From assembly GCF_000732535.1 (NCBI RefSeq), contig NZ_APNK01000020.1, positions 1-64,000 of the forward strand: a DNA stretch of 64,000 nucleotides, written 5' to 3'. Shown piece by piece: positions 30,811 to 39,717 of the stretch; the stretch's first letter is position 1; each line of letters begins with the position of its first letter. The notes beneath the pieces are model-generated. The model was not told the DNA's origin and did not search any database. It was given only the letters and a program-made list of their open reading frames with translations. Origin of the DNA: Salinisphaera hydrothermalis C41B8 (GTDB lineage Bacteria; Pseudomonadota; Gammaproteobacteria; Nevskiales; Salinisphaeraceae). The position numbers were made by a program, and so were the translations under genes.

Positions 30811-30839
30811 ATAATAGGCGCCGGGCCGCCTCAAGTCAA
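30811..30839 (-). promoter_or_regulatory. Promoter of yceD-rpmF-plsX
   Basis: On the minus strand TTGACT (30834-30839) and TATTAT (30811-30816) are exactly 17 bases apart. The -10 box ends only eight bases before the yceD ATG. Confidence 0.75.
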
Positions 30840-30867
30840 AGCATTTCGCCGATCGAATGCCATGAAA

Positions 30868-30896
30868 TTGGGCATCGCGCCGGCCTGGTTTAAGCT
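30868..30896 (+). promoter_or_regulatory. Possible maf promoter
   Basis: TTGGGC (30868-30873) and TAAGCT (30891-30896) are separated by 17 bases, about 30 bases before the maf ATG at 30928. The boxes are moderate. Confidence 0.45.
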
Positions 30897-30927
30897 CGGC
30901 CGCAACCTTTATCTGCCGCCCAAGCCC

Positions 30928-31518
30928 ATGACCACGCATCGCACGCCCGTGATTCTCGCTTCCAGCTCGGTCTGGCGCCGTCAACTACTGCGCCAGATCG
31001 GCCTGCACTTCGAAGCCACCTCGCCGGATATCGACGAAACCCCGCGGAACGGCGAAGCCAGCGATGCCCTGGCCTGCCGGCTGGCGCGCATGAAAGCCGA
31101 GAAAGTGGCCGCCGACTGGCCCGAGGCTGTGGTCATCGGCAGCGACCAGGTCGCCGATGTCGAAGGGCACATCCTGGGCAAACCCGGCACCGCCGCTCGC
31201 GCGCGCGAACAATTAAGGCTGCAGTCCGGCAAGAGCGTGGTCTTTCATACCGGCTTATGTGTCTGCGCCCCGGCTTTTGCCGAGCCGCGCATTCATCTGG
31301 AAACCGTAACCACCCGCTTTCGCGATCTGAATGACGACGAAATCGCCCGCTACGTGGCGGCCGAGGACGTCACGGGCACGGCCGGCAGCCTCAAGTCCGA
31401 AGGCTTGGGCATCACACTGGTCTCGGCGATCGAATCGAAGGATCCGAGCGCGCTGGTCGGTCTGCCGCTGATCGGGTTGCGCCGCCTGCTGGCCGACGCC
31501 GGCATCGCCCTGCCCTGA
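30928..31518 (+). CDS. maf: Maf-family nucleotide pyrophosphatase (YceF type)
   Basis: This 196-residue house-cleaning pyrophosphatase hydrolyses modified or non-canonical nucleoside triphosphates. The YceF subgroup, usually adjacent to yceD and rluC as here, prefers 7-methyl-GTP. Motifs are LASSSVWRRQLL near 10-21, IDETP, the catalytic aspartate in VIGSDQVAD, and the terminal GLPLIGLRRLL. The ATG at 30928 gives the standard N-terminus; upstream in-frame codons cross the promoter region. Confidence 0.93.
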   Translation: MTTHRTPVILASSSVWRRQLLRQIGLHFEATSPDIDETPRNGEASDALACRLARMKAEKVAADWPEAVVIGSDQVADVEGHILGKPGTAARAREQLRLQSGKSVVFHTGLCVCAPAFAEPRIHLETVTTRFRDLNDDEIARYVAAEDVTGTAGSLKSEGLGITLVSAIESKDPSALVGLPLIGLRRLLADAGIALP

Positions 31519-31552
31519 TGGTCGCCGGGCCCGCGGGCCGCTGCCGAGCGGG

Positions 31553-32206
31553 TCAACCGGCGGCCAGCCAGGCCGGCAGGGCACGGACGTCGTCGACGAC
31601 ATCGATCGCGCCTGCGCGACGCAGCCGGATTTCATCGTGTACGCCACAGCGCACCGCCAGAGCATCGACCCCGGCGGCGCGCGCCATGACCATATCGTAT
31701 TCGGTATCGCCGACCATGAGTGTCGCCCCCGGCTCGGTTGCCGTGCGCAACAGGATGTCGTCGATCATGTTCGGCGCCGGCTTGGGCACGGATTCGTCCG
31801 CGCAGCGCGTGATGCGGAACAATCCCTTGGAATCCGTCGCCCGCATGGCCCGATCCAGCCCGCGGCGGTTCTTGCCCGTCGCCACGGCCAGTTCGAAGCC
31901 CTGCTCACTGAGTTCCACGAGCGCATCACGCGCGCCCTCGAACAACCGCGGCGCGGCGCGCGGCCAGCCGCAGCGGCGCCGGTACCGGCTGATCCGATCG
32001 CGCACGCGCACCGGGTCCAGCTCGGGAAACAGGCGCGCGAGCACGTCCTGGATACCGAGGCCCACCAGTTCCCGCATCTGAGCCGGCGTGCGTTCGGGCA
32101 GCCCGGTATCCTGGATTGCCTGCTGGAGCGTACCGATCAGCTCGCCGGCGGAATCCATCAGCGTGCCGTCCCAATCAAAGATGATGAGCTCGTAATCGCG
32201 CGCCAT
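31553..32206 (-). CDS. HAD-family hydrolase (phosphoglycolate phosphatase-like)
   Basis: This 217-residue haloacid-dehalogenase phosphatase has motif I FDWDGTLMDS near 9-18, motif II in VATGKN, and motif III/IV lysine and acidic residues in KPAPNMI and VGDTEYDM. Its cap domain is of the small helical type. In pseudomonads the equivalent gene lies beside rluC and is called a Gph-like or phosphoglycolate phosphatase. The true substrate is unknown. The ATG overlaps the rluC stop (TAATG), so it is translationally coupled. Confidence 0.85.
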   Translation of the reverse strand: MARDYELIIFDWDGTLMDSAGELIGTLQQAIQDTGLPERTPAQMRELVGLGIQDVLARLFPELDPVRVRDRISRYRRRCGWPRAAPRLFEGARDALVELSEQGFELAVATGKNRRGLDRAMRATDSKGLFRITRCADESVPKPAPNMIDDILLRTATEPGATLMVGDTEYDMVMARAAGVDALAVRCGVHDEIRLRRAGAIDVVDDVRALPAWLAAG

Positions 32207-33231
32207 TACGCCCGCTCCAGACGGTCGAACACCGCTGCGAGATCGTCCGCCAGGGGCGCGTTGAAATGATGCCGCCGCCCCCGGAATTCGAGCTGGACGG
32301 AGGCCGCGTGCAGGGCCAGCCGCGACAGGCCGCGTTCGCGCCACACGCTGGCTCGTGTGTTGGGGCCGTATTTGTCGTCCGCGGCCACGGGGTGGCCGCA
32401 GTGGGCGGCGTGCACGCGAATCTGGTGCGTACGCCCGGTGCGGATTTCCACGTCCATGCGGGTGGCATCGGCATAGAAATCCACCGGGGCGAACAGCGAA
32501 AGGCTGGCGCGCCCACCCTCCCGGTCCACGGTCACGACCCGCTCGCCCGCGCGCTCCACATCCCGTGACAAGGGCGCGTCGACCTCGATCGCCCCATGCG
32601 GCCAACGGCCTTCAACCAGAGCAACATAGCGCTTGGTCGCGGACGCGTCGTTGAGCCCGGCGCGCAGATCATCAAGCGCGGCCCGCGAGCGCGCCACCAG
32701 CAAGCAGCCGCTGGTCTGGCGATCGAGCCGATGCACGAGTTCGAAGTATTCGTCCGGACGCGATGCGCGCAGCACCTCGATCAGACCAAAGCGCAGCCCG
32801 CTCCCCGCGTGCACCGCCAGCCCCGCCGGCTTCGCGAACACCAGATAATCGGCCGTCTCGTCCACGATCGCGGCGTTGACCTTGGCCATCAGCGCGTCGG
32901 GCGGGCGCCCCGGGTCGGTTTTTGCCGGTTGCCGCACTGGGGGGATGCGCACGTCGTCGGATGCGGCGAGCCGGGTGCCGGGCTTGGCCCGCCCCTTGTT
33001 CACGCGCACTTCGCCGCTGCGAATGATTTTGTAAACGCGCGATTTCGGCACGTTCTTGAATTCACGCAGCAAAAAATTATCCAGGCGCATGCCGTCATCG
33101 TTGGCATGCACACGCACATGTCGTACTTGAGGCCGCTGCGATGTCAGATTACACTCCCAAGGTCGCGCATACCGCGGCACATCAAAGCCTGATGTTGCCA
33201 GCGAGCGCTGACCGACAGTTATTTCGAACAC
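32206..33231 (-). CDS. rluC: 23S rRNA pseudouridine synthase RluC
   Basis: This RluA-family enzyme makes pseudouridines at positions 955, 2504 and 2580 of 23S rRNA. The N-terminal S4 domain (MRLDNFLLREFKNVPKSRVYKIIRSGEVRVN region) is followed by the catalytic domain with the aspartate in HRLDRQTSG and a later RTGRTHQIRVH motif. The open frame gives 341 residues; the first 35 or so are poorly conserved, and the true start may be downstream of 33231. It is divergent from rne, the classical arrangement. Confidence 0.93.
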   Translation of the reverse strand: MFEITVGQRSLATSGFDVPRYARPWECNLTSQRPQVRHVRVHANDDGMRLDNFLLREFKNVPKSRVYKIIRSGEVRVNKGRAKPGTRLAASDDVRIPPVRQPAKTDPGRPPDALMAKVNAAIVDETADYLVFAKPAGLAVHAGSGLRFGLIEVLRASRPDEYFELVHRLDRQTSGCLLVARSRAALDDLRAGLNDASATKRYVALVEGRWPHGAIEVDAPLSRDVERAGERVVTVDREGGRASLSLFAPVDFYADATRMDVEIRTGRTHQIRVHAAHCGHPVAADDKYGPNTRASVWRERGLSRLALHAASVQLEFRGRRHHFNAPLADDLAAVFDRLERA

Positions 33232-33461
33232 GCTGGTGCGTAACGTCTAAAAGCCTATCACGGCCCAGTCGCCCAGCGGTTCCCCAGTCTAGAGTTATCC
33301 ATTCATTATTATGCGCTCCTGTCTGACCGCCGTAGTCCCCCTACTGCTCGCCGCGATGCTTGGCGAGTGCGCGGGGCGCACGTCGCGGTCGGCCACGTGG
33401 CAACGCGTCCATACGCGGGTTGCCCGGGTCGCCAGTCGAGCGCGCCACTGGATCCCATTCC

Positions 33462-36400
33462 ATGAAACGTATTTTGGTCAATGCCACCCAGCCGGAAGAG
33501 CTGCGCGTGGCCATCGTCGATGGACAGAAACTGCATGACCTCGACATCGAGGTCGGCTCAAGAGAACAACGCAAGGCCAATGTCTATAAAGGGCGCGTAA
33601 CCCGCGTCGAGCCGAGCCTGGAGGCCGCCTTCATCGACTATGGCGGCAACCGTCACGGTTTCCTGCCGCTCAAGGAAGTGGCCAAGTCCTACTACGAGAA
33701 GTCCGACGGTAAAGGGCAGAGCAACGGCAAGGCCACGCTGTCCGAAGGCCAGGAAGTTATCGTCCAAGTCGAAAAAGAAGAACGCGGCAACAAGGGCGCC
33801 GCACTCACGACTTACATCAGCCTCGCCGGGCGCTACCTCGTATTGATGCCCAACAACCCGCGGGCCGGCGGCGTGTCGCGTCGGATCGAGGGCGAAGAGC
33901 GCAACGAACTGCGTGAAGCGCTCAACGAAGTCCAGGTGCCCGAGGGCATGGGCGTGATCGTGCGCACCGCGGGCGTCGGCCGTTGCGCCGAGGAACTGCA
34001 GTGGGACCTGGATTATCTGGCCCAGGTCTGGAAGGCGATCAACGACGCCGCCAACGAGCGCAAGGCGCCGTTCCTGATCTATCAGGAATCCAACGTCATC
34101 ATCCGCGCATTGCGCGACTACCTGCGCGACGACATCGGCGAAGTGCTGATCGACCAGCCCGAGGTCTATGACACCGGGCGCGAGTTCATGCAGCAGGTGA
34201 TGCCGCACGCACTCAACAAGCTCAAGAAATATACCGACGACACCCCGCTATTCTCGCGCTTCCAGGTCGAGTCGCAGATCGAGTCGGCCTTCGAGCGCGA
34301 AGTCACCCTGCCCTCCGGCGGCTCGATCGTGATCGACCATACCGAGGCCATGACCTCGGTCGACATCAACTCCGCGCGTGCCACGAAAGGCGCGGGCATC
34401 GAGGAAACGGCGTTCAACACCAACGTCGAAGCCGCCGAGGAAATCGCCCGCCAGCTGCGTATCCGCGATCTCGGTGGCCTGGTTGTGATCGACTTCATCG
34501 ACATGGAGAGCGCCAAGAACCAGCGCGAGGTGGAAAATCGCCTCAAGCAGGCGGCCAAGGCCGATCGCGCACGCGTTCAGATCGGCCGGATCTCGCGCTT
34601 TGGCCTGCTGGAAATGTCGCGCCAGCGGCTGAAGCCTTCCCTGTCCGAATATTCCAGCCAGGTCTGCCCGCGCTGCCTCGGACGCGGCTCGATCCGCAGC
34701 GTGGAATCGCTGTCGCTATCGATCCTGCGCCTGCTTGAAGAAGAAGCCATGAAGCCGGGCACGGGCCGCGTGATCGTGCAGCTGCCGATCCCGGTGGCGA
34801 GCTTCCTGCTCAACGAAAAACGCGCCGATCTCGCCGACGTGGAACAGCGCGCCAAGACGCGGATCACGCTCGTGCCCAACAACGAACTGGAAACGCCCCA
34901 CTACGAGATCAAGCGCGTCCGCGGTGATCAACTCACCGAGGACGACAACAACGCCGCCAGCTACAAGATCGACACCCAGGTCGAGATCGAAAAGCCGGCA
35001 GAGCCCGATCACAAGGCCAGCACGCAGAAAGCCCGCGAGGAACCCGCCGTCAAGCGCGTGGCACGCCCCGATGCGCCAGTAATCGACCGCAGCAGTCAGC
35101 CGGAAGCCGAGGCCGCAGCAGCGGCGGCAGCGGCGCCGCCCCACCCGTCCGTCACCATGACGCCCTGGCAGCAGCTGTGGGACGCCCTGCGGCGTATCTT
35201 CGGCGGCGAGGCGGATCTTGGCCTGCCCGGGTCCGGCCCGGCCAGTCGCGAGGCCACCACCCAGAAGACCAACAACGACAAGCGTCGCCGCGCCGAAGGC
35301 AACGGTTCGAAATCGACCGATGACGAATCGGCGCGCGCCGATTCCGCGGACGGCGGCTCGAAGACCGAGGCACGCGGCGATAAATCCGACGGCAGCGACA
35401 ACCGTGGCAACGGGCGCAACCGCAATCGCCGGCGCGGCGGGCGCAATCGCAATCGCGGCAGCCAGGCGAACGGCCAAACCAAGGCCCAAGCCGATAGCGA
35501 CGGCCAGAAGCAGAAAAAGGACTCGGACTCCACTACGGAACAATCGTCGGCCGCGGATAAGAAGTCGGCCGATAAACCCGCCACGGATACGGCGCAGAGC
35601 AACCGCGACAAAGCCGCCGCGGCACGCAAGAGCGCTGACGAAGCACGCAGCAAGTCCAAAGACGATCGCGCCGCGCAGGCGCCTTCGAGCGGCGAGCGTA
35701 CCGACGGCCCGGCGGCGCGCGCGCCGGAAGCCGCCGAGAACACGTCCGACGACGCGCAACGCAAGAACGACGAGTCATCGGCCAACGAAGACAACAGTGC
35801 CTCGGGCGAAGCCAAACGGGGGCGCCGTCGACGTCGCGGCGGCCGTGGACGGCGTGGCGGCCGCAAGCGCGGCGGCGCGGGCGAAAACGATGAGTCGCAA
35901 TCGGCGTCCGGAGAGGACAACAGTACCAACGACTCGTCAGCACAGACGTCCGAAGACGATCGCGCCTCGGGCGAAAACGCAGCCCCGAGTCAGGGCGGCG
36001 CCGAATCCTCGGGTCGCGGCGATGAGAAAACCCGGTCCCAACCGGCCACGTCGAAGACCGACTCCAAGCCGGATGAGCCCGAGGCCGCCGGTACCGCCGA
36101 GAACCGCGATGACGCGCGGGCCGACGAGTCGAACGCGCAGACGGGCCAGAGCCGCAGCGAAGACTCGGACGACAATAGCAAGCACGGTGACGACAACAAG
36201 AACACCTCCAAGCGCAAGTCCAAATCGGAGTTGCCCGAGGTCGAGGACAAGCCCTGGTCAGCGGTGACCGCCAGCGAAAACGCCCGTAGCGCCAGCCAGG
36301 GCGACGATGGCGACACGGAGGGCAGTCCGAAGAAAAAGTCGTCTACGTCGAAGACGAGCAAACGCTCGAAGCAGGACAACAGCGACCGCAGCACGGCAAA

Positions 36401-37244
36401 AGACGATTCGAAGTCGAAAGCCGCGCCCGACCAGGCCGCCGATAACGCCGATACGACGGAAGCCGCGGCCAGCGATACGGACGCCGGCGATTCGAGCGAG
36501 GCCTCGTCCAGCGACAAGCCGCGCAAGACCAAGCCCAAGCGTCGTCGTTCCAACAGCAAAGCCAAGTCGGCCGATAAAGACGACGACAAGACCGCGGACC
36601 CGGCCATCGGCGAAGACACGTCGAAAACGGCTGAAACCGCGGAATCGTCGTCAAACCCCGCCCATGCGACGGATACCGCGGCTGACACGGTAGAACCGGC
36701 GAGCGAACCGGCTCAACCCGAGTCGGAAAAACCGACGCAGGCCGAGCGCAAGGCCGGCAACGCGTCGGAGGCACCGGCGACATCGCAGGTCGATGACAAG
36801 CGCGCGGCACCCGCCGAAAATCCGTCGAAGCCCGCCGAGGCCGAGTCGAGCGAAGCATCGGCTGACCCGATGACCGAATCGGAGTCCGCCGAAGTGACGC
36901 GTCCGGCCGCCGAAGCCGACACCGAGCTGAAGCAGGTCGAGACACAGGCCGCCGAGGCCACGTCTCAGTCCGAGACCCAGGACACGGTCGCTCCGCGCGA
37001 CCCCGCGGCGGAGGAAACGGCGGCAGAAACCGAAGAACCGGTTGCCGAGGCGGTTCCGCGTGTCGAGGCGTCCGCAGTTCCCGTGGACGGCGCGGAGGCG
37101 CCCGCCGTGGAACACAAGCTCACGCAGGTCGAAACCCGGACCGACGATTCCGCCGCGGCGGAGACGAAAGGCGACGATGCGACGGCCGAGACGCAAGCCG
37201 CGGAAACCGAGACCGAAGCCGACCACCGCGACAAGTCGAGCTGA
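33462..37244 (+). CDS. rne: Ribonuclease E
   Basis: This 1260-residue endoribonuclease organises the RNA degradosome. The N-terminal catalytic half (about 1-510) has the S1 domain around [22 protein letters not shown], catalytic aspartates in the TSVDINSAR and VVIDFIDME segments, and the Zn-link CPRC at 402-405. From about residue 520 on, the protein is low-complexity, very rich in Asp, Ser, Lys, Ala and Glu, with two Arg-rich patches (near 650-667 and 785-805) that resemble RNA-binding segments. This tail, about 740 residues, is longer than in E. coli. The ATG at 33462 opens the standard [17 protein letters not shown]. The 230-base leader shared with rluC is where autoregulation would act. 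Confidence 0.95.
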   Translation: MKRILVNATQPEELRVAIVDGQKLHDLDIEVGSREQRKANVYKGRVTRVEPSLEAAFIDYGGNRHGFLPLKEVAKSYYEKSDGKGQSNGKATLSEGQEVIVQVEKEERGNKGAALTTYISLAGRYLVLMPNNPRAGGVSRRIEGEERNELREALNEVQVPEGMGVIVRTAGVGRCAEELQWDLDYLAQVWKAINDAANERKAPFLIYQESNVIIRALRDYLRDDIGEVLIDQPEVYDTGREFMQQVMPHALNKLKKYTDDTPLFSRFQVESQIESAFEREVTLPSGGSIVIDHTEAMTSVDINSARATKGAGIEETAFNTNVEAAEEIARQLRIRDLGGLVVIDFIDMESAKNQREVENRLKQAAKADRARVQIGRISRFGLLEMSRQRLKPSLSEYSSQVCPRCLGRGSIRSVESLSLSILRLLEEEAMKPGTGRVIVQLPIPVASFLLNEKRADLADVEQRAKTRITLVPNNELETPHYEIKRVRGDQLTEDDNNAASYKIDTQVEIEKPAEPDHKASTQKAREEPAVKRVARPDAPVIDRSSQPEAEAAAAAAAAPPHPSVTMTPWQQLWDALRRIFGGEADLGLPGSGPASREATTQKTNNDKRRRAEGNGSKSTDDESARADSADGGSKTEARGDKSDGSDNRGNGRNRNRRRGGRNRNRGSQANGQTKAQADSDGQKQKKDSDSTTEQSSAADKKSADKPATDTAQSNRDKAAAARKSADEARSKSKDDRAAQAPSSGERTDGPAARAPEAAENTSDDAQRKNDESSANEDNSASGEAKRGRRRRRGGRGRRGGRKRGGAGENDESQSASGEDNSTNDSSAQTSEDDRASGENAAPSQGGAESSGRGDEKTRSQPATSKTDSKPDEPEAAGTAENRDDARADESNAQTGQSRSEDSDDNSKHGDDNKNTSKRKSKSELPEVEDKPWSAVTASENARSASQGDDGDTEGSPKKKSSTSKTSKRSKQDNSDRSTAKDDSKSKAAPDQAADNADTTEAAASDTDAGDSSEASSSDKPRKTKPKRRRSNSKAKSADKDDDKTADPAIGEDTSKTAETAESSSNPAHATDTAADTVEPASEPAQPESEKPTQAERKAGNASEAPATSQVDDKRAAPAENPSKPAEAESSEASADPMTESESAEVTRPAAEADTELKQVETQAAEATSQSETQDTVAPRDPAAEETAAETEEPVAEAVPRVEASAVPVDGAEAPAVEHKLTQVETRTDDSAAAETKGDDATAETQAAETETEADHRDKSS

Positions 37245-37261
37245 TCGCGGCGTGTCCTACG

Positions 37262-37293
37262 CCCGGCCGGCCCTGAAACACGGGTCGGCCGGG
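37262..37293. terminator. Hairpin between convergent rne and the phosphatase gene
   Basis: Twelve-base arms (37262-37273 and 37282-37293), complementary at all but one position, enclose an eight-base loop. No T run follows. It probably blocks transcription from both sides or protects the rne 3' end. Confidence 0.5.
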
Positions 37294-37300
37294 GGCGGAA

Positions 37301-37807
37301 TCAGGCTCGATCGAGACGCGCGCTGATGTCGGCCACGAGTCCGTCGATGCAGGTCTCGATCATATCGAGCACGCGGTCGAAGCCGTCGGCACCGCCGTAA
37401 TACGGATCGCCCACAGGCTGGCCACGATGGGCCGGGCTGAAATCGCCGAGCAGGCAAATCTTGTTCAGTTGTTCGCGATCGCCCTCGGCCAGCGCCCGTA
37501 GATCGCCGAGATTGCCATCGTCCATGGCGATCACGTAATCGAAACGGGCGAGATCAGCCGCGCTCACCTGTCGCCCACGCAGGGCGCTCAAGTCGTAACC
37601 TCGTCCGGCCGCGGCCGCCAGCGCTCGCCGATCGGGCGGATCGCCGACATGCCACGGCCCGGTGCCGGCCGAATCCACAACCACCTGCCGAGCGATACCG
37701 GCTTGCTTCAGACGCTGGCGCATGATGCCTTCGGCCGTCGGCGAACGACAGATATTGCCGAGACAAACGAACAGCACCTGGATCGGAGCGTTAGCCGAGG
37801 TCGTCAT
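37301..37807 (-). CDS. Low-molecular-weight protein tyrosine phosphatase
   Basis: This 168-residue phosphatase has the P-loop CLGNICRS (nucleophilic cysteine about residue 15, arginine at about 20) and the late general-acid aspartate in GDPYYGG. Such enzymes often control tyrosine kinases of exopolysaccharide export. The gene is coupled to kdsB by an ATGA overlap, the same pair as in P. aeruginosa. The substrate is unknown. Confidence 0.92.
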   Translation of the reverse strand: MTTSANAPIQVLFVCLGNICRSPTAEGIMRQRLKQAGIARQVVVDSAGTGPWHVGDPPDRRALAAAAGRGYDLSALRGRQVSAADLARFDYVIAMDDGNLGDLRALAEGDREQLNKICLLGDFSPAHRGQPVGDPYYGGADGFDRVLDMIETCIDGLVADISARLDRA

Positions 37808-38547
37808 AGGCGTTGCATCCTCTGTTCGACGAGTGCGAGATCGGCTTCCGTATCCACCCCCGGCCCCGGCAGGGCCACGGCATCGACAAGCGCGATCGGC
37901 AGGCCGATCTCGAACGCCCGCAGCTGTTCCAGCGATTCATGCTGTTCGAGAACGCCCGGCGCGGCTGCGGCGAACCTGCGCAGCGCTTCGACGCGATAGG
38001 CATAGATCCCGAGATGACGCCGCGCCGCACCTGCGAATGCTGCGTTGCCACTGTCGCGGTGGAAGGGAATCGGCGCCCGGCTGAAATACAGGGCCCGGCC
38101 GTTGGCCGCCACTACTTTCACGACGTTCGGGTTCAGGAACTCTTCTGCCGTTTCGATCGGCGTAGCAGCGGTGGCCATGGCCGCCCCGCGATCGTCGGCC
38201 AACGCCTGTGCGACCTGATCGATCAGCGCCGGCGGCATCATCGGCTCGTCGGCCTGTACGTTGACCACAATGGCGTCGGACGGCCATTGCGCGCCGGCCA
38301 CGGCCTCCGCGATGCGATCGCTGCCACAGCTGTGATCGGCGCGCGTCATCACCGCACGAGCGCCGGCGCGCTCGACTGCCGCAGCGATCTCAGCCGAGTC
38401 CGTGGCCACGATAACCGAAGCCGCCGCACTCGCGGCGGCGGCCCGGCACACATGCTCGATCATCGGGCGGCCTGCGATCTCGCGCAGCACCTTGCCCGGC
38501 AAGCGTGTGCTGGCCAAGCGGGCGGGAATGACGACATGAAAACTCAT
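37804..38547 (-). CDS. kdsB: 3-deoxy-manno-octulosonate cytidylyltransferase
   Basis: This 247-residue enzyme activates KDO to CMP-KDO for lipopolysaccharide inner core synthesis. Family motifs are VIPARLASTRLPGK at the N-terminus, ATDSAEI, NVQADEP and HLGIYAYR. The ATG at 38547 follows an AGGAGAG ribosome site; the longer open frame upstream runs into the palindromic intergenic element and is rejected. It groups with lpxK and msbA in an LPS-assembly block. Confidence 0.95.
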   Translation of the reverse strand: MSFHVVIPARLASTRLPGKVLREIAGRPMIEHVCRAAAASAAASVIVATDSAEIAAAVERAGARAVMTRADHSCGSDRIAEAVAGAQWPSDAIVVNVQADEPMMPPALIDQVAQALADDRGAAMATAATPIETAEEFLNPNVVKVVAANGRALYFSRAPIPFHRDSGNAAFAGAARRHLGIYAYRVEALRRFAAAAPGVLEQHESLEQLRAFEIGLPIALVDAVALPGPGVDTEADLALVEQRMQRL

Positions 38548-38558
38548 TCGCTCTCCTG

Positions 38559-38740
38559 TTATTAATCCAGCATCAAAACAGCTGACTCCATCAGCTGTTT
38601 TAAACGCCATTGAAAACGCACGCCGGCGCATGTCCGTCGTTCATTTTCAATGGCTTCGCGGCCATCGGCCGCGGCGAGCATGCGTCCGCATACTCGCGTT
38701 ATTAACCCGAAAATCATCTATTTGTATGCCGGGTTAATAA
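38559..38740. repeat. 182-bp palindromic AT-rich island between lpxK and kdsB
   Basis: The outer ends TTATTAATCCAGC (38559-38571) and GCCGGGTTAATAA (38728-38740) are complementary at 11 of 13 positions. Inside are three perfect inverted repeats: AAAACAGCTG (38575-38584 with 38592-38601), GCCATTGAAAA (38606-38616 with 38644-38654) and TTATTAACCCG (38699-38709 with 38730-38740). The lpxK stop codon (38734-38736) lies inside the last arm. The small Trm112-type gene often found here is missing. Base composition is clearly more AT-rich than in the flanking genes. Confidence 0.6.
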
Positions 38741-39717
38741 TCAACGAGTCGCCGGAGCAGCGTGTCGAGCGCGTCTGCACAATTCGGCGACAAACAAGGG
38801 GTGACCGGAATCGCCCAGAGATTAAGTTGACGAAACGACAGACACTTCACGGCATCTTTTTCCGTCATCAGCACCGGGCGATCGTCGGCGAAGTCGAGAT
38901 CGTCGGCGGCGTAACGATAATGATCCGGCGCCGCGTGCCGGATCACATCCAGGCCGACCGCCTCGAGCATGTCGAAGAAGCGCGCCGGCTCGCCGATCCC
39001 CGCCACCGCATGCACGCGCTGGCCCCGAAAGCCGTCCAGCGAGACGGTTCGGCCATCCGCCAGGCAACGCGCTTCGCCCGGTTCGAGCCAGAAATCTTGG
39101 CCGGGCCCCTGGACACATTCGAGATCGACCCGAGCCAGTCTTGCGAGCGGCTCGCGCAGCGGTCCGGCCGGCAGCAATCGCCGATTGCCGTAGCCCCGGC
39201 GCGCATCCACGACCGCGATCTCGGCGTCACGTTGCAGGCGATAGTGCTGTAACCCATCGTCGGCGATGATCAAATCCACGTCATGGTGATCGATCAGATA
39301 CCGCGCCGCGGCCACACGATCCGGGGCAACAACCACGGCAACGCCGCTGCGTTGCGCGATCAGCACGGGCTCGTCGCCCGCCTGGGCGGCCGGGGTATCG
39401 GGTCGTACATCCAGCGGATAGGCCGCTGCCCGGCCGCCGTAGCCGCGCGAAACCACGCCGGGCCGCAGGCCAAGCGTACGCGCACGCTCGATCACGGCCA
39501 GCGTGAGTGGGGTCTTGCCGCTGCCGCCGACACTGATATTGCCGATCACCAGCACCGGGCGATCGACACGCTCGGACGACAGCCATCCGCGTCGATAGGC
39601 CCATCGACGCGCCGCGACGACGCCGCCATAAATTCCCGCTAGCGGCACGAGCGCCAGTATTGGACGACTGCCGTACCAGCGCCGCTGGATCGCGGCCGAC
39701 AGCCCGACAGCGCTCAC
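38734..39717 (-). CDS. lpxK: Tetraacyldisaccharide 4'-kinase
   Basis: This 327-residue inner-membrane-associated kinase phosphorylates the lipid A precursor at the 4' position. There is one N-terminal hydrophobic segment (about 18-36), then the P-loop ISVGGSGKTPL near 61-71, a GVVSRGYGG motif, GDEP, and IADDGLQH with the catalytic aspartates. It is coupled to msbA by an ATGA overlap, as in many gammaproteobacteria. Its stop codon lies within a palindromic element. Confidence 0.95.
   Translation of the reverse strand: MSAVGLSAAIQRRWYGSRPILALVPLAGIYGGVVAARRWAYRRGWLSSERVDRPVLVIGNISVGGSGKTPLTLAVIERARTLGLRPGVVSRGYGGRAAAYPLDVRPDTPAAQAGDEPVLIAQRSGVAVVVAPDRVAAARYLIDHHDVDLIIADDGLQHYRLQRDAEIAVVDARRGYGNRRLLPAGPLREPLARLARVDLECVQGPGQDFWLEPGEARCLADGRTVSLDGFRGQRVHAVAGIGEPARFFDMLEAVGLDVIRHAAPDHYRYAADDLDFADDRPVLMTEKDAVKCLSFRQLNLWAIPVTPCLSPNCADALDTLLRRLVDY

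Noticed and set aside
35218-36267. Long Arg/Pro-rich ORF in another frame within rne
   Set aside because: It is a frame-shifted reading of the low-complexity rne tail, with a composition typical of shadow ORFs.
37262-37293. Canonical Rho-independent terminator of rne
   Set aside because: The stem is strong but no T run follows on either strand, so it is recorded only as a hairpin with moderate confidence.
38559-38740. Integron attC site
   Set aside because: The inverted repeats do not match the RYYYAAC/GTTRRRY core sites, and there is no integrase or cassette array.
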